A DNA stretch of 64,000 nt from Eonycteris spelaea. Taxonomy: Eukaryota > Chordata > Mammalia > Chiroptera > Pteropodidae. Positions 50,046-62,058 of the stretch are shown one piece after another. A program made the translations under genes and the position numbers. Positions within the stretch are counted from its first letter, which is position 1. Each line of letters opens with the position of its first letter. The notes under the pieces were generated by a model. That model ran no database searches, had not been told where the DNA came from, and was given only the letters and a program-made list of their open reading frames with translations. The stretch is from NCBI GenBank assembly GCA_003508835.1, contig PUFA01000164.1, positions 3,385,001 through 3,449,000 of the forward strand. The letters run 5' to 3'.

Positions 50046-52229
50046 ACCTTCTGGATTCTTTTTCCCCTTACATATTCTTTATATGAGAAATTTTATTTTT
50101 TTAAAAAATGAATGTTTTGGTCAATAACTGAAAGAACTTTGACAAACAAACACTATTGAGCTTAATTCTGTACTGCATTCACCTTATTATTATATAAATA
50201 TAAATTTTCAACTATCTTCGATGTTAAAAAATGAAGATTATTCTGTCCAAGATTGAATGATATTTTTACAATATTAAAGCCCTCCCGTTTTCAGGCAGAT
50301 GTCAGAGAAGTCAGATGTAATTCAATGAGTAGATGTCAGTTTTAAAATATCATGTACTTAGTAGAGGGAGTGACTCTCAAAAACGACATCGAGAATGGTT
50401 TCTAGAAACTTAATCTGAACCCCTTTCAATGTGCACGTGTCCTCTCTTTATCCTATACATCGGCCGCTGGTGACTCTGAGTTGCTAAATTTGTATTTGAC
50501 TTCTGGAGTTTTATTTGAAGTGTTTCCTTGCTATGTGGATTTTTTTTTTTTAAGTTTTTAATGATTTAGACCCTGTCTCTATTGGCCCTTGATTTCTTTC
50601 CTCTATAGTCTAAGTATGAGAGTTATATTTATAACTGTATGTGGCAGAATTATCCTGAATTTATTTTCATTCTATTCCTAGAATATTGTACTGAACATGT
50701 TTTTGTTTCAACATCTAGTCTGTCTGTATCTACTTGCCAGAAGACAGAAGACCAATTCTCCTGAGATGAAATTGTGACTAGTTTCAGTTATGTATATATA
50801 AAGTAACATCAATAAAAGCAACAACCAAACAATTGATGATAAAAACAACAAAATGTATTAAGAAAAAAAGACAACTTAATCTTTCCTAACCTAACTTCAA
50901 TATTCGTATAAAAATATTAATGAATACATGAAACTCATTTCCACAGATAAAATTAGGAGGAACATGCACTTAGCAAAACAAGCTCTACATAGTTGTAGTT
51001 TTGCCCCCTCTTGTATAAGTCTAAAAAAAAAGCCTTATCAAGGTTTTTGCTAATGCTTTTGAGTCAGATTTTTACTCTGCTTTTCTAAAACAACTCTTCC
51101 TAATTAATTTCAGTTTCAACATAGTTGTCATTAAAATGAAAACATAATCACCAGACATCTCATGCCTGTGTTCCTCTTTTACTCATTCACCACACTGACT
51201 GAAAGCCAGACTTTAGTGAGTATCCAGGTTCAACTGTAAACAATGTTTGGGCTTGCTTTTGGCAGTTTCATAAGGAAGTTAGGAACATCAACATGCAAAT
51301 AGTACAGTAAATATATGCCAATAGAGAAAAGTGTGAATTCCTACAAAAACAGAACTGCTAGGGAAGGTGACAGAAAAGGTTTACTGGTTAGTCATAAAAA
51401 AGAAAAAAGATAGTGGGATTTTTGTATTAGTTGGATAGAAGGTATTAAAATTGCATGTGCAACTTCAGGCTGATATCAAAGAGAATTGCATTAAGAGCTC
51501 TCCATGTGGCTAGGAAATTGACCATAATAACTTTTTTAGGATGATGTTAATCCAACTATATGACTCCTTGAATTTGTGTTCAAACAGCAAAAGTTTTCTC
51601 CATTTCCATGATCTCACCAGTATTTTCCAATCTCGTGCAAGATAATTAATGAATTTTAAAATTCCTTATTAAAATCAAGATATTCTTGTTAACGATACCA
51701 CTTTGATTAATATTGTGTGTTCTCAATGAATCAATGATATTTCAAAGGATCAGAGTACATAGGAATTAGGCAGTGTTCAGATGTGGCAGTAAAAATACGT
51801 CTAGAAAGTGACTTTTTCTACATTGATAAGTTTAAAAATGTATTACTACAAAATATATGAGATACTAACTGATATCAACTTATTTATATAACTGTTGCAT
51901 GTACTTAGGATGTTCTATCATATTTACAGAAGTTGCAAAATCTACTTTTTAGCCCGAAATGTAGAGTATTAGAAATTATTTTGAGACATTTTTCTTCTCA
52001 AAGTGGCCTCGTGGTCATATCGGTCCCTTAGGATCTGGATTTCAACTATCTTAAAATTGGAGATGTTCTGCATCGATAATCCATACCTAAATTAATCATT
52101 TCTATTCTATATGCCAAATAATGTTTTTCTAACTCAGAATTTTTTCCACATTTATTAGATGTCATTTGATTGTTAGAAAAGCTTTTTTTTTTCTTTCATT
52201 TATTTATTTATTTATTCAATTAATTATTT
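50046..52229. other. Intronic sequence, nothing firmly recognised
   Basis: Contains a small CpG-bearing patch (catcggccgctgg near 50460) and a (TTTA)n run at 52196-52217. No exon. Confidence 0.45.
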
Positions 52230-52900
52230 GTGTCTACCAGATTCATGAATTTTCATTTCATTTGATGGGTCAAATATGTAACTTATTATTTATATTGATA
52301 CTCAATTCTTCTGATATTTGGATAGTAGAAACCTCATTAAGCTGTCACCTGTATCCTTTGGACATGTTTTCATCATGCTTTGAGCACTTTCTTACTTTTT
52401 TGCATAAGATAGCCCAATTTTATCTTATATATTTTCTGTCCTGGATCTAAAATCAGATATTATACAAGGAATGTCTCCTTTAAGTGAAGCATGATACTTA
52501 AAAACCAAGATAATTTCTATGTGTATGTGTATATATGTATAGATATACATATAGTTGTATGTACATACTGTATGTGTCATACACATATTAACAAATATAT
52601 GTCCAATTCTATATCTATTTTTCATATGATTTCATGTATATATGATTATAAACTGATATGTACAGATGCATGAGTTCATACTAACGCCCTGATTTCAGTT
52701 TAACATAATAGGATATATTTTAGTCTAGCCTATTTCTATATTTGAAATTCTTTTCTCTAACAATGAGAACTTGTTTATATTATTTTAAACATATTATTTG
52801 CTTCTTCTATCAAGTAATGTCAAATTTTTCATGTTCTCTGTCTTCTTCTTGTGGTGAAGAGGCAGGATTTGTTTAATTTTTTTATTCATCTGTATGGTCG
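52230..52900. mobile_element. Old L1M-type fragment
   Basis: Phrases such as ttctgtcctggatctaaaat, gaatgtctcctttaagtgaa and aaaaccaagataatttct, then tgcatgagttcatactaacg, keep the order of an old L1 3' region. It is interrupted by a TA/TG-rich repeat at 52515-52600. Confidence 0.5.
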
Positions 52901-53424
52901 TTTTGAGGATGTATGAAGAAATTCAAATTTTCTCCCTACCCAGAATGCTCCCTTGTTCATTATTCAATTCTAATTACCTTCTAAATTTTAGCTTTTTAGA
53001 TCCTTTTATAGTTTTTACTAAAAGTTATATTCATTTATTGTATAATATTAAGGCAACTTTCCATGAAAATCAAATTTTTATTCCAGAACAGAGCATCTGC
53101 TCTGAACGTCTGTGTTTAGTCTTTCACAGAAGCATTAAAATACATGTGTACTCTTTCTGTCACCTTTCTTTCCACTCCGTTCTCTCTTTCTTGCCTTGCC
53201 CCTCACTCCCTCTCTCGAGTATAAGAATCAAGCAAAGAGCTGCACATTCCTAACCCTCTGCACCTGGCCCTTCAAACCCGTAAAAGGTGAAAGTGCATAG
53301 GATATGTCTATAAGGATCCTCACTATATTTCTCTTCCTACTGACCTCTGACTAAGGTATAAAATCCCTTCAGCTTTGGTATATTTTTCCTTCCCTTTTTA
53401 CCCGCTGATGGTCCCATTCTCAGT
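52901..53424. other. Intronic sequence, nothing recognised
   Basis: The 119-codon plus-strand frame at 52894-53253 has no domain. Confidence 0.5.
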
Positions 53425-53630
53425 TTACACATACCTGTCAGGATGGCTATCATAAACAACAAACAACAAATGTTGGTGAGGATGTAGAGAAAAGGGAACC
53501 ATCATGTACTGTTGGTGGGATGGCAAATTGGTATGTCCACTATGGAAAACAGTATGGAGGTTCCTCAGAAAATTTAAAATAGAACTACCTATCATCCATT
53601 CCTGGGTACTGAGCATTTTTGTTCAAATTT
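53425..53630 (+). mobile_element. L1 ORF2 fragment
   Basis: Plus-strand ORF2 remnant: gtcaggatggctatcataaa, gttggtgaggatgtagaga, actgttggtgggatggcaaa and aacagtatggaggttcctca. Confidence 0.85.
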
Positions 53631-55904
53631 CTTTTAATTTGATAAAGATCTAAAATTTTCCAGATAGGTTTTCAAGATACTTTTTAAATAACTAAAAGGC
53701 ATTTTAACAGTTGACTTCTGAAGAAAATTCGATACATTAAAATAAGGTAAAAATAAAAAAAAAAGAGTAATTACATTCTACATAAAATGATACTGCCTTA
53801 ATGAAAGGAGATGCAATAAATGCAAGATAATCGCAGGGGCTTATAGCTTTAAAATTAGCTCCTTTTTACATTGTTATTTACATTATTCTTTTTTTTAATT
53901 TTATTTTACTACAGATGAGAAAGGAATTATAAAGTAGTTTTTCTGCTTCTAGACAGCTATTTTAAAAATGTAACCACTATATTAATTAAATCATGTTATA
54001 TGATCTAAAGCATAATATAGATTTTTAATGAACATTTCCATTTTAAAATATATTTATAATATTAATAGACTATTTCATAGACTATTTCATATAAACCAAC
54101 AATTGAAAGACAAAAATAAAACTATAAACTGTCGCTTATGAAATTTTACTAGAATTTCTTAGCCCATTATAGCAATTTGGATTTTGAGAGAATTTTTAAT
54201 ACATTTAAAACAATGTATATACTTTCCCATATAACAGCATTCCTGTTCTACAATTATTTATAATGAAATTTATTCATCAGAACGTGAATAATCTACTTTA
54301 TGTTTGCAACATGAATAAAGGTTCTTATATTAAAATTATATAGGAAAATTAGTTAAATAAGTCCTTTAGGTAATATATTTCAATTTTTAATCAGTTATTA
54401 AATATGACATAAAACTTCCTATTTCTTCTATAATTGTTTTTATTTTTTAACAAATACAGCCATATTTAAGTATCCTATATCCATAATGAAAAGCAATCAC
54501 AGTCTTTTGAAAATTTGCACATGAAAAAAGCCTATCGAATTTTATATTAATCTAAAAGGATATTGCATATACTAGGATAGGAATAGTTTATACTATTTGT
54601 TTCCATTTATATAGCATCTTTAGATGTTATACTTTAAGTGTACATTCTGTGTACCTCAAACAAAAAGAAAAAAATGTAAACCAATTATTTTCTACCCAAT
54701 GTGTTTGCTCCAGGGAGTAATTATCTTTAAAATGGTCTGTATGTCACTATTATAATTTTACTTCACATGGATGTGGGTTTTAATCTCAAACTCAAACAGG
54801 GGTGTTATGGCAATATGTTCAATAATATAATTAATTTAATTAAAAACTGGTTTTTAGGTAGATAATTTATAAAAGAATGTACAGATTTTTGTCTTTTAGT
54901 TAAATGCATATTAACAAATCATTTTTAACTTTAAGACAGTAAAAACTGATAAACTCATGAACATCAAACATTGATTGGTTAAAATATTCTTATTGACAAT
55001 GATTTGGTTATGATAATATTTGCCAAGCATTTGAAAAATTTGTTTTCTTCTATATTTTTTCATTGGACCAGTGTCTGTTATTGTGATTGTTCTGGTGAAT
55101 TCTCATTTTTAGCAGAACAATATTATTATCAGTGGCCTAAGTGAACTAATGACCGTGGCTTAAAAAAATTAGTTCTATTGGATAACATATATTAACAAGT
55201 GTCAGAAAATGTCAATTCCAGTTTTCGGTATTGCAGTGTAAATGAATTGAGCTGTCATATATCAAGAAATTCATCTTTACATAATGTCATTAGGATTAAA
55301 TATTAATTTTTGCAGGCCTCAGTTTCAAAAACCAAAAGTGTGAATGAAATAGATTAAAAACATGAATGTAATAATGAAATATATTATGTAATAATTACTA
55401 TTTTTAACGTTATTCCCGTTTGTGTATCCACAGTTTCACTTAATTTGCACTAAATATACATCAAGTAGCTTTAAATGATTTGTTAGATTATTTCAAAGAC
55501 TTTTAATGGGTAAGTTAATATCAACATGCTAAAACAACCAAAGAAAATTGTTCAACCAGAAAACATATTCTTGCAAAACAGATGGGGTATAAAAATGTGA
55601 TTACTCATTTTTCTGCTGTTTCTCGATTTTTCTGTCTCTTAAATATTTTAATGCATGGAAAATGGCTTGTATTATAACAATTTAAACAAAGTAATTTTCT
55701 GAGACTAGAATAATCAATGCCCATATAATCAGCATCGTATTTAACACATCTTAATATTTTTCCAAGTTGCTGAAGAATTTTTAAGGAGAATGTATACAAT
55801 GATTATATTTGATACACCTTATCATACATCAAGATTAATTCTTCTTCATTTCCCTCTACAAAGAGAAAAATCACTATTCTTAGGGTGATATGCTTCAAAA
55901 AAAT
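53631..55904. other. Intronic sequence, very AT-rich, nothing recognised
   Basis: A 14 bp tandem duplication (atagactatttcat) lies near 54066-54093. No coding or named repeat features. Confidence 0.5.
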
Positions 55905-57105
55905 ATTTTAATATTTTATTAATTGTTATTGGCAGCCTCAAATTAAATAATTAGGTATAAATATAACAATATATGCACACAATTCTTCTGAAGAAAACTA
56001 TAAAACTCTGATGAACAAAGTCAGAAACAAAATAGAGAGATATTCCATGTTTATGGATAGGAAGACTGTATTGTCAAGATATCAGTTATGCTCAACTTGA
56101 TCTCTAGGTTCATTGAAACCAAAATCAAAATCCCAGCATTATTTTATGGATATTGACATAATGATCCTAAAGTTTATATGTGGAGGCAAAAGACCCAGAA
56201 TTCAATGTTGAAGGAAATACAATATTGATTAGAAGAACAAGGTTGGATGACTGACACAGCCTGACTTAAAGACTTACCATAAAGTTATGGTAATCAAGAT
56301 GGTGTTATTAAAATAAATAGACCCACATAAATATTGTCAACTTATCTTTGACAAAGGGACAAAGACAATTCAAGAGAAAAACTGGTCTCTTCAACAAAAT
56401 GGCACTCAAACAACTGAACACCTATGTAAAAAAAAAAAATAGAAGAAAAAAAGAAATTCTAGACACAGACCTTATACCCATTCATATAAATTAATTCAAA
56501 ATGGATCATAAACCTAACGTGAAATGAAAAATTATAAAACTCCTTTAAGATGACAAAGGAGAAAATATAGATGACCTTGGGTTTGTTTATCTTTTTTAAA
56601 TAGGACACCAAGTCCATGATCCATGAAAAAAAAAAATTGGAAAAGTTTGACTTCATTAAAATCAAGTTTCTGTTCTGTGACAGACAATGGCAAGTGAATG
56701 ATAAGACAAACCACAGACCAGAAGAAAAAGTCTGCAGAAGATATATCTAATAAAATGCATATAATGTACAAAGAACTCTTAAAACTCAACAATAAGAAAA
56801 CAAATAACCCAATTAAAAAAATGGGCCAATGGCCTTAACAGAGACACCTCACCAACGAGACATACTACTGTTAAATAAGCATACGAACAGGAGCTCCACA
56901 ACATATATCATCAGGAAGGTGCAAATTCAAACAACAATGAGATACCACTACACACCTCCCAGAATAGCCAAAATCCAGAACACTGACAATACCAAATACT
57001 TAAGAGAATGTGAAATGACAACTCTCATTCACTGCTGGTGGGGATGCAAATGATAATCACTTTGGAAGATAGTCTGGCAGTTTCTTACAAAATATTTTAC
57101 TAAAT
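55905..57105 (+). mobile_element. L1 ORF2 3' portion
   Basis: About 1.2 kb of plus-strand L1 ORF2: gaaaactataaaactctgat, ccatgtttatggataggaag, tggtaatcaagatggtgtta, then tcaaacaacaatgagatacc. The frame at 56829-57053 still shows QTTMRYHYTPPRIAK and LIHCWWGCK, the hallmark end of ORF2. It is broken by stops and truncated at the 3' side. Confidence 0.9.
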
Positions 57106-57529
57106 AGTATGTTGTATATATAATTCTGATACTTTTTTCCATTTATCACGTATTTCAATAAACATTAAGCGATAACTATTTTATAGTTTATTCAGAGTAA
57201 ATACTATAAATTTTTCTGTTTATTATGTTAAATTTTTTAAACATTATTTTAATTGTTTCTAAATTTTTACTATTGTAAACATACTGCAAACGTATAACAA
57301 TGTACTTATCTCCCTGTACCCATATTTAAGACTTTCTCTATGGCATGTATACTCATGAACTTTCCCCAGAGTAGTTCATATTCTCATGAGCAGTGAATGA
57401 GATTCATCTTGGAAAGACATAAAATAATACCTCATTTTATTTTAGGTTTCCTAATTATTTGTTTACTGATCACTTAAATGTACTCCTCTTTGAATTGCTT
57501 TTTCATATTCTTTACATATTTTATCTTAT
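57106..57529. other. Intronic sequence, nothing recognised
   Basis: AT-rich; no feature. Confidence 0.5.
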
Positions 57530-58015
57530 ATTCTGATTTTTTAAATCTTTATTCTTTACTATTCTTCTTCCTGGCCACAACTTCATCATGGAAAGAATGC
57601 TTATTTGCCCCACGCTTTCAGGCTTGACCTTGATTCTTTTTTTTTTTTTTTTATAGCAATCTATAGGTAAAGGATGAAGAATGTATTTCAAACCCTAGGG
57701 CTTAAGAGAGGTTGCATGCTTATTCTTATTTCTGCTTATTCTCTTGAGTTTCAGCTACTCGATGAGAAGAACATGCTAGTCCAATGAGGCTGAGAGACAT
57801 TTGGAGCAAAACATTTCAGGTGATGTAATAGACCTGCAAATACTTCCCTGCCCTCCACTACTCATGTCCCAGAGAAACCTAGTTGAATTCAACCTATACT
57901 GATTAGCCAAATTGCAGGAGACCACAGATGTGAAAATAGCAGGAAATGATTATTAATTTTAACCACTGAGCTTTCAGGTTTTTTGTTAAGCAACTACAGC
58001 AAACCAATAGTCCAT
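57530..58015 (+). mobile_element. Old interspersed repeat, family unresolved (LTR type likely)
   Basis: Contains gatgagaagaacatgctagt, gctgagagacatttggagca and an ending similar to the common ttttaagccactgagttt-type tail (here ttttaaccactgagctttca, ttttttgttaagcaa). A T16 run lies at 57637-57652. Confidence 0.5.
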
Positions 58016-59078
58016 ACAGTAATTTTAAAAGAGATCATTTTCCAGGTAGACAGACAACAGATATGGTTGAGGAACTTAAATATCTGTATTCACTTTAATC
58101 TCCCTTACTCATAGAGGCAAATCTTCTGTGTCATAAGGAATCTATACTTCTCTGCATACAAGCCTTCCTCTAAATGTCACTGAAAGAATTGATATAAACT
58201 TTTTCCAGTTTCCCCTGGTCACTCCTGAACATTTTCACTGGTTTCAGCACATAAAAATAATTAAATTCCACCTTTACTGATGAGAGATGGAAACATTAAC
58301 TAGGAAAAGATAGTCCATCAATCTACATTGTCACAAGTTGGGGAGTAGGTGTGGGACTGAATTTCAGATGGTCAAACAAAAGGAAAATAAACACAGTACC
58401 TAAATGAGCTGAACTTATTGTCATGGTGCAGAAAGATTTAATGTGCTGAAATGAATATTTCGTGTGGTATATAACAGGATGGCTACTCAAAAGACGGGAC
58501 CCAATCCCAGCTTAAATTAGTGAGGTAGAAGTGCCAGAATTTTCTTGGTATATGTTAGAAAGAATAGTTCATGGACTCATTGTTATGAAAATGTCTAAAT
58601 AAATCTAGTGTTAAAAAGCTGCTCAGTTACCCCTTAATTTCTATCCTCAAAATATGGGAGGGCATTCCAGTTTCCTAGGAAGAAACTCCATTCACTCAGG
58701 TGGACACTCCATTCACTGACACTAAGAACGGGGTCAGTAATGGTTCACCATATTTTGATGAGCTCTGGGGTGATTATCCTTTATAAGCTGAAGATACTAA
58801 CGTGGGATGCAGGAGTGAAATTGGGTTCCCTGATATGAATTAGAAAAATAGATTCCAAGAATAAATAAAGCCTGTTGAATATACTCGCTTATCATATAAA
58901 AAATGAACAAATAACCACATAAATTAGAGAAACAGAATGGTGATTGATGAAATGATTTACACATACCCTTGGCAGTGGCTAATCAGTGATAGGTTACTAG
59001 AAATTATATATATGGATAATCTACTATGGTGCTACTATATATAATATAAATTATATATAACATATATATATATATGTG

Positions 59079-59129
<51 letters not shown>

Positions 59130-59490
59130 CACAAATAGAATTACATATATAGGTCTGTAGGACAGAAACCATTTAATTTGCCTTTGTAGGGATTCCTATG
59201 TGTTTACACAATTTCAGACCTAAGCTATGTCACAAACTCAGTCCCTCAGCTTAAGGATTGCAAGCCCCTTTGAAGTAGACTCTTGCAATATAGTCACAGG
59301 TATTATATGTATCTTTCTGAAGCCTCCTCAGAGGGATCTGAGGACATTTTACTAGTGTGACTGCTCACTGATGAAAGAAAGATATGAACACCCTTAGGAG
59401 TTATTAGATACTGGTTCTGAATTTACACTTATTTTTGAAATATCACTGCACTTCACCAGAAGGAATATAAGATTATTTAATTCTAGTAGA
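58016..59490 (+). mobile_element. ERVL/MaLR-type internal remnant
   Basis: Old endogenous retrovirus-like internal DNA on the plus strand. Around 59405-59440 the translation reads LDTGSEFTLI, an aspartic-protease active-site motif (D-T-G) in the context used by ERVL-type elements. The surrounding gag/pro region is full of stops and is interrupted by the AC/TA microsatellite at 59040-59130. No intact viral gene remains and no LTR pair was established. Confidence 0.5.
59086..59122. repeat. (CA)18 microsatellite flanked by (TA)n
   Basis: Pure CA repeat with TA-rich DNA on both sides (59030-59130). Confidence 0.97.
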
Positions 59491-59498
59491 TGGGCCCC

Positions 59499-59567
59499 AT
59501 ACATACATACATACATACATACACATATACATACATATATATATATATATATGTCTAAGTAAATCTG

Positions 59568-59616
<49 letters not shown>
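59499..59616. repeat. Compound CATA / TA / TATG repeat, near-palindromic
   Basis: Starts with (CATA) units, has two TA tracts around a short unique centre (tctaagtaaatctggtg) and ends with (TATG) units, the complement of the start. Confidence 0.95.
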
Positions 59617-59617
<1 letters not shown>

Positions 59618-60089
59618 AAAATTTGTTTTCTTTCCCTCCACAGTCTCTGAATGTACAGTGTAGTCATATACTTAGTAATAAAATCTCCACATTGGAATAA
59701 GAGCTGTTATAGAGGAAAGCCTAATTGGAAGATCTTGAATTGCCTTTTCTTTTGCATTGAGATTTTAAAATGAGGACAATTCTGTATTCCAGTGAACTTG
59801 TGACTGGTGTCACCTTGAAAAGCTTGAGAGTTGCAGGGTTAGTGATTCAAAGCATGTTCCCATTTACTTCACCAGACTGAACAATGAAAAAGCCATAGAA
59901 AATGATAGACATAACAGAAGATTCTAAAAAACTTAAGCAGTTTACAATATAATTTTTGACAATAATTGTTGATGTTAGATGTCTATTAAAAGTAAACATA
60001 GCCTTTGGTACTGAGAGAGCAACTATGACCTGAAAAACGAGTCTTTTTTACCGTAATCAATATATGCCCAGTTGAATTTGTCCAACTTT

Positions 60090-61480
60090 TTAATAGATAT
60101 TTCAAAAGATCAATATAAAGACATATTTTTCTTCTAAAATCGATCTATAAATTAAATAAAATTCCAATAAAAATTTTACCTGGGTTTCATTTGTTTGTTT
60201 GTTTGTTTGTTTGGATATTAGGTATATATGCAGAATGTAGTTGACTGTAACAGAAAACACTGTCATTCCAATTAAAGCTTACTAAAGAAGACTGAACATA
60301 TGAGATGTCTGGCCCTATGACTACTGAAATATTTCAAAGGTAAATAATTAAGATTTATGGTACTGACACATGGGTAACTAACTAAACTAAAGAAACAAAA
60401 TAGAGGCAGAGAAATAGACATATTCATACATGGGAACTTGATCTGTGACCAAGAAGGCATTGCAGATCAGGCAGATCAGGCAGTAAAAGGTTGACTTGAT
60501 TCATCACATGTAGCAGGCACAATCGGTTATTCAAATGGAAGAAATAAACATAGATTCCTGCCTAATACTATACTCACAATATTCTAAGATTTAAATATAA
60601 AGGGCAGAACTTTAAGTATTTTAAAAGGAAATATAAGTAACATGCTTTGGTTCTATGGTAAATATTTTTATACAAGGTACAGGAAAGCAAACCATATACT
60701 AACTCGTTGATTAATTCAATTGCTTTAAAATCAATTTTGGCACTCAAAATTTACCATGAAGAAGGTGGAATGTCAAGTCACAACCAGTAGATATTTTCAG
60801 TAATACAGCTAACAAAAGTATTCATAATTAGAATATATAAAGTTTCTTACAAATCTATAAATGGAGAATATTAATGAACAGATGCCATAAACAGGCATTT
60901 CCAGAAAGAAAAAAATTAAGTGTCTTGAAATGTATGGAAAAATACTCAACCTCATAGTTATTATAGGAATACAGAGAAAAACTATAAGGAAATATAATTT
61001 TATACATAAGACAAAGCTGAAATGGAACATTCTGACAATGCAAATAAGAATATCTATTCACTTTTAGAAAGTATAAATATTCCATTTACAAAGTGAAATG
61101 AACTTAAAAAATACTTGAAACAGTAAATGTGAAAATGTCTACCTAATGGTTCAAGTATTCTACTTCTAGGTATGAAAATTAGTAGAACACTAGTATTTGT
61201 GTATTTGGTGAAATAATATTTGAAAACTTTAATAGTATTATTATTTCTAAGGAAGATAAAACCGATAACCCAAAAAATTATGCCCAAGAGAATGATAAAG
61301 AAGTATTGGCGTATATTTAAATAAAATATTGTATAATTGATAAAAATGAGCTACAGAAACATGAATTAACAGATAATGGAGAAACATTATATTCAACAAA
61401 ATATATTGTTTCACAAGACTATACATGATATTACTTCAGTTATATTACTATGTAAGCTAAAGGCACACATACTGCATTTT
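60090..61480 (+). mobile_element. Old L1M-type fragment, ORF2 3' half
   Basis: Diverged ORF2 in order: aattccaataaaaatttta, gaacttgatctgtgacca, aaggcattgcagatcagg, ccagtagatattttcag near cataaacaggcatttcc, then gttcaagtattctacttcta and acatgatattacttcagtta. A (TTTG)6 repeat lies at 60190-60213. The minus-strand frames at 60809-61287 are shadows. Confidence 0.6.
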
Positions 61481-61675
61481 AAAGGTAAGGGTGTTACACG
61501 TAAATTCAGAGTATCCAATACAATCAAGCAGGAGAGTGGAGGAGTGTTTGAGGACAGGCACATGACTATCAGTAGTGTTCTGCTTCTTAAGTTCAATGAG
61601 TACATGTGTGCTCACTTTATTATTCATTAAATGTCACATTTAAAACAATTGATTCAATAAAATATAGCTTCTCAC
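61481..61675. other. Intronic sequence next to EYS exon 18
   Basis: Short AT-rich stretch leading to the exon 18 donor; overlapping open frames on both strands are chance. Confidence 0.5.
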
Positions 61676-61780
61676 CTGTTTATCAGATCCATACAGGTTC
61701 CATTATTTTTGCAAGGTTTAGAGGAACACTCAGTTTCAATTTCACATAGATGTCCAGAAAACCCGGATCTGCAGACACAT
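61676..61780 (-). CDS. EYS: EYS internal coding exon (human exon 18 equivalent)
   Basis: The acceptor is tttctttgtttaaag and the donor is AACAG|gtgaga. The 105 nt enter and leave in phase 2, so both boundary codons are split arginine codons. The translation starts [13 protein letters not shown], supplying cysteines 4 to 6 of the EGF module begun in the previous exon. It then opens another EGF with TEC, KPC and GTC and ends MDLIN. The linker before this second module reads EIETEC, so the usual D/N-x-D/N-E/Q calcium-binding signature is not met; this module may not bind calcium. The remembered human exon 18 (c.2739-2846) would be 108 nt, which implies one codon fewer here, but that comparison is from memory. 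The frame is open and joins cleanly to exon 19. Confidence 0.9.
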
Positions 61781-61961
61781 CTTTAAACAAAGAAATTTAA
61801 AAACTGCATTGATAAAAAGTATAAAATCTAAGCTTCAAATAATCTAGCATGATGAATTGTTAATATAAAAAAAAGTTCATTTTTTACAAATGAAATTACA
61901 AACATACATACATTTAGATACATCTAGATTCATAAACATGTATCTAGACTTTTTTTTCTAC
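61781..61961 (-). other. EYS: Short 181 bp EYS intron (between exons 17 and 18)
   Basis: Bounded by donor gtagaa on the high side and acceptor tttaaag on the low side. It is AT-rich and contains no recognisable repeat. Its small size contrasts with the neighbouring introns of 12 and 41 kb, so exons 17 and 18 sit together as a pair. Confidence 0.9.
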
Positions 61962-62058
61962 CTGAAATTGTTTACCCCATCTTCACAGTCACCATAATTC
62001 TGACAGGGAAGAGAGAGGCACTCATTCACATTAATTTCACAGTGTTCCCCTTCAAAGC
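61962..62058 (-). CDS. EYS: EYS internal coding exon (human exon 17 equivalent)
   Basis: This is the first EYS exon in transcription order in the window. EYS is a secreted, EGF- and laminin-G-rich protein of the photoreceptor extracellular matrix. On the minus strand the acceptor reads ctttgcag, followed by two bases that finish a split glycine codon, and the donor is TTTCAG|gtagaa. The 97 nt give 31 whole codons and enter in phase 1 and leave in phase 2. The exon closes one EGF module (GFEGEHCE, sixth cysteine) and opens a calcium-binding-type module (NVNEC, then cysteines 2 and 3 in LPC and GDC). It ends in GVNNF plus two bases of an arginine codon. The 97 nt length agrees with my recollection of human exon 17 (c.2642-2738). 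It is 181 bp from the next exon. The call rests on domain pattern and on continuity with the other exons. Confidence 0.9.

Larger units (their letters stand above)
49438..61675 (-). other. EYS: EYS intron between exons 18 and 19 (12.2 kb)
   Basis: Starts with donor gtgaga next to 61676 and ends with acceptor tctctag at 49438. It holds an LTR-like block near its 3' end, several L1 pieces, an ERVL-type remnant and long AT/AC microsatellites, listed separately. Confidence 0.88.

Noticed and set aside
50458..50475. GC-rich patch with cggccgc as a possible CpG-island promoter
   Set aside because: It is only a few bases long and has no CpG-rich surroundings.
56829..57053. 74-codon plus-strand frame as a novel protein
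   Set aside because: It is the end of L1 ORF2, recognised by its TTMRYH and CWWGCK segments.
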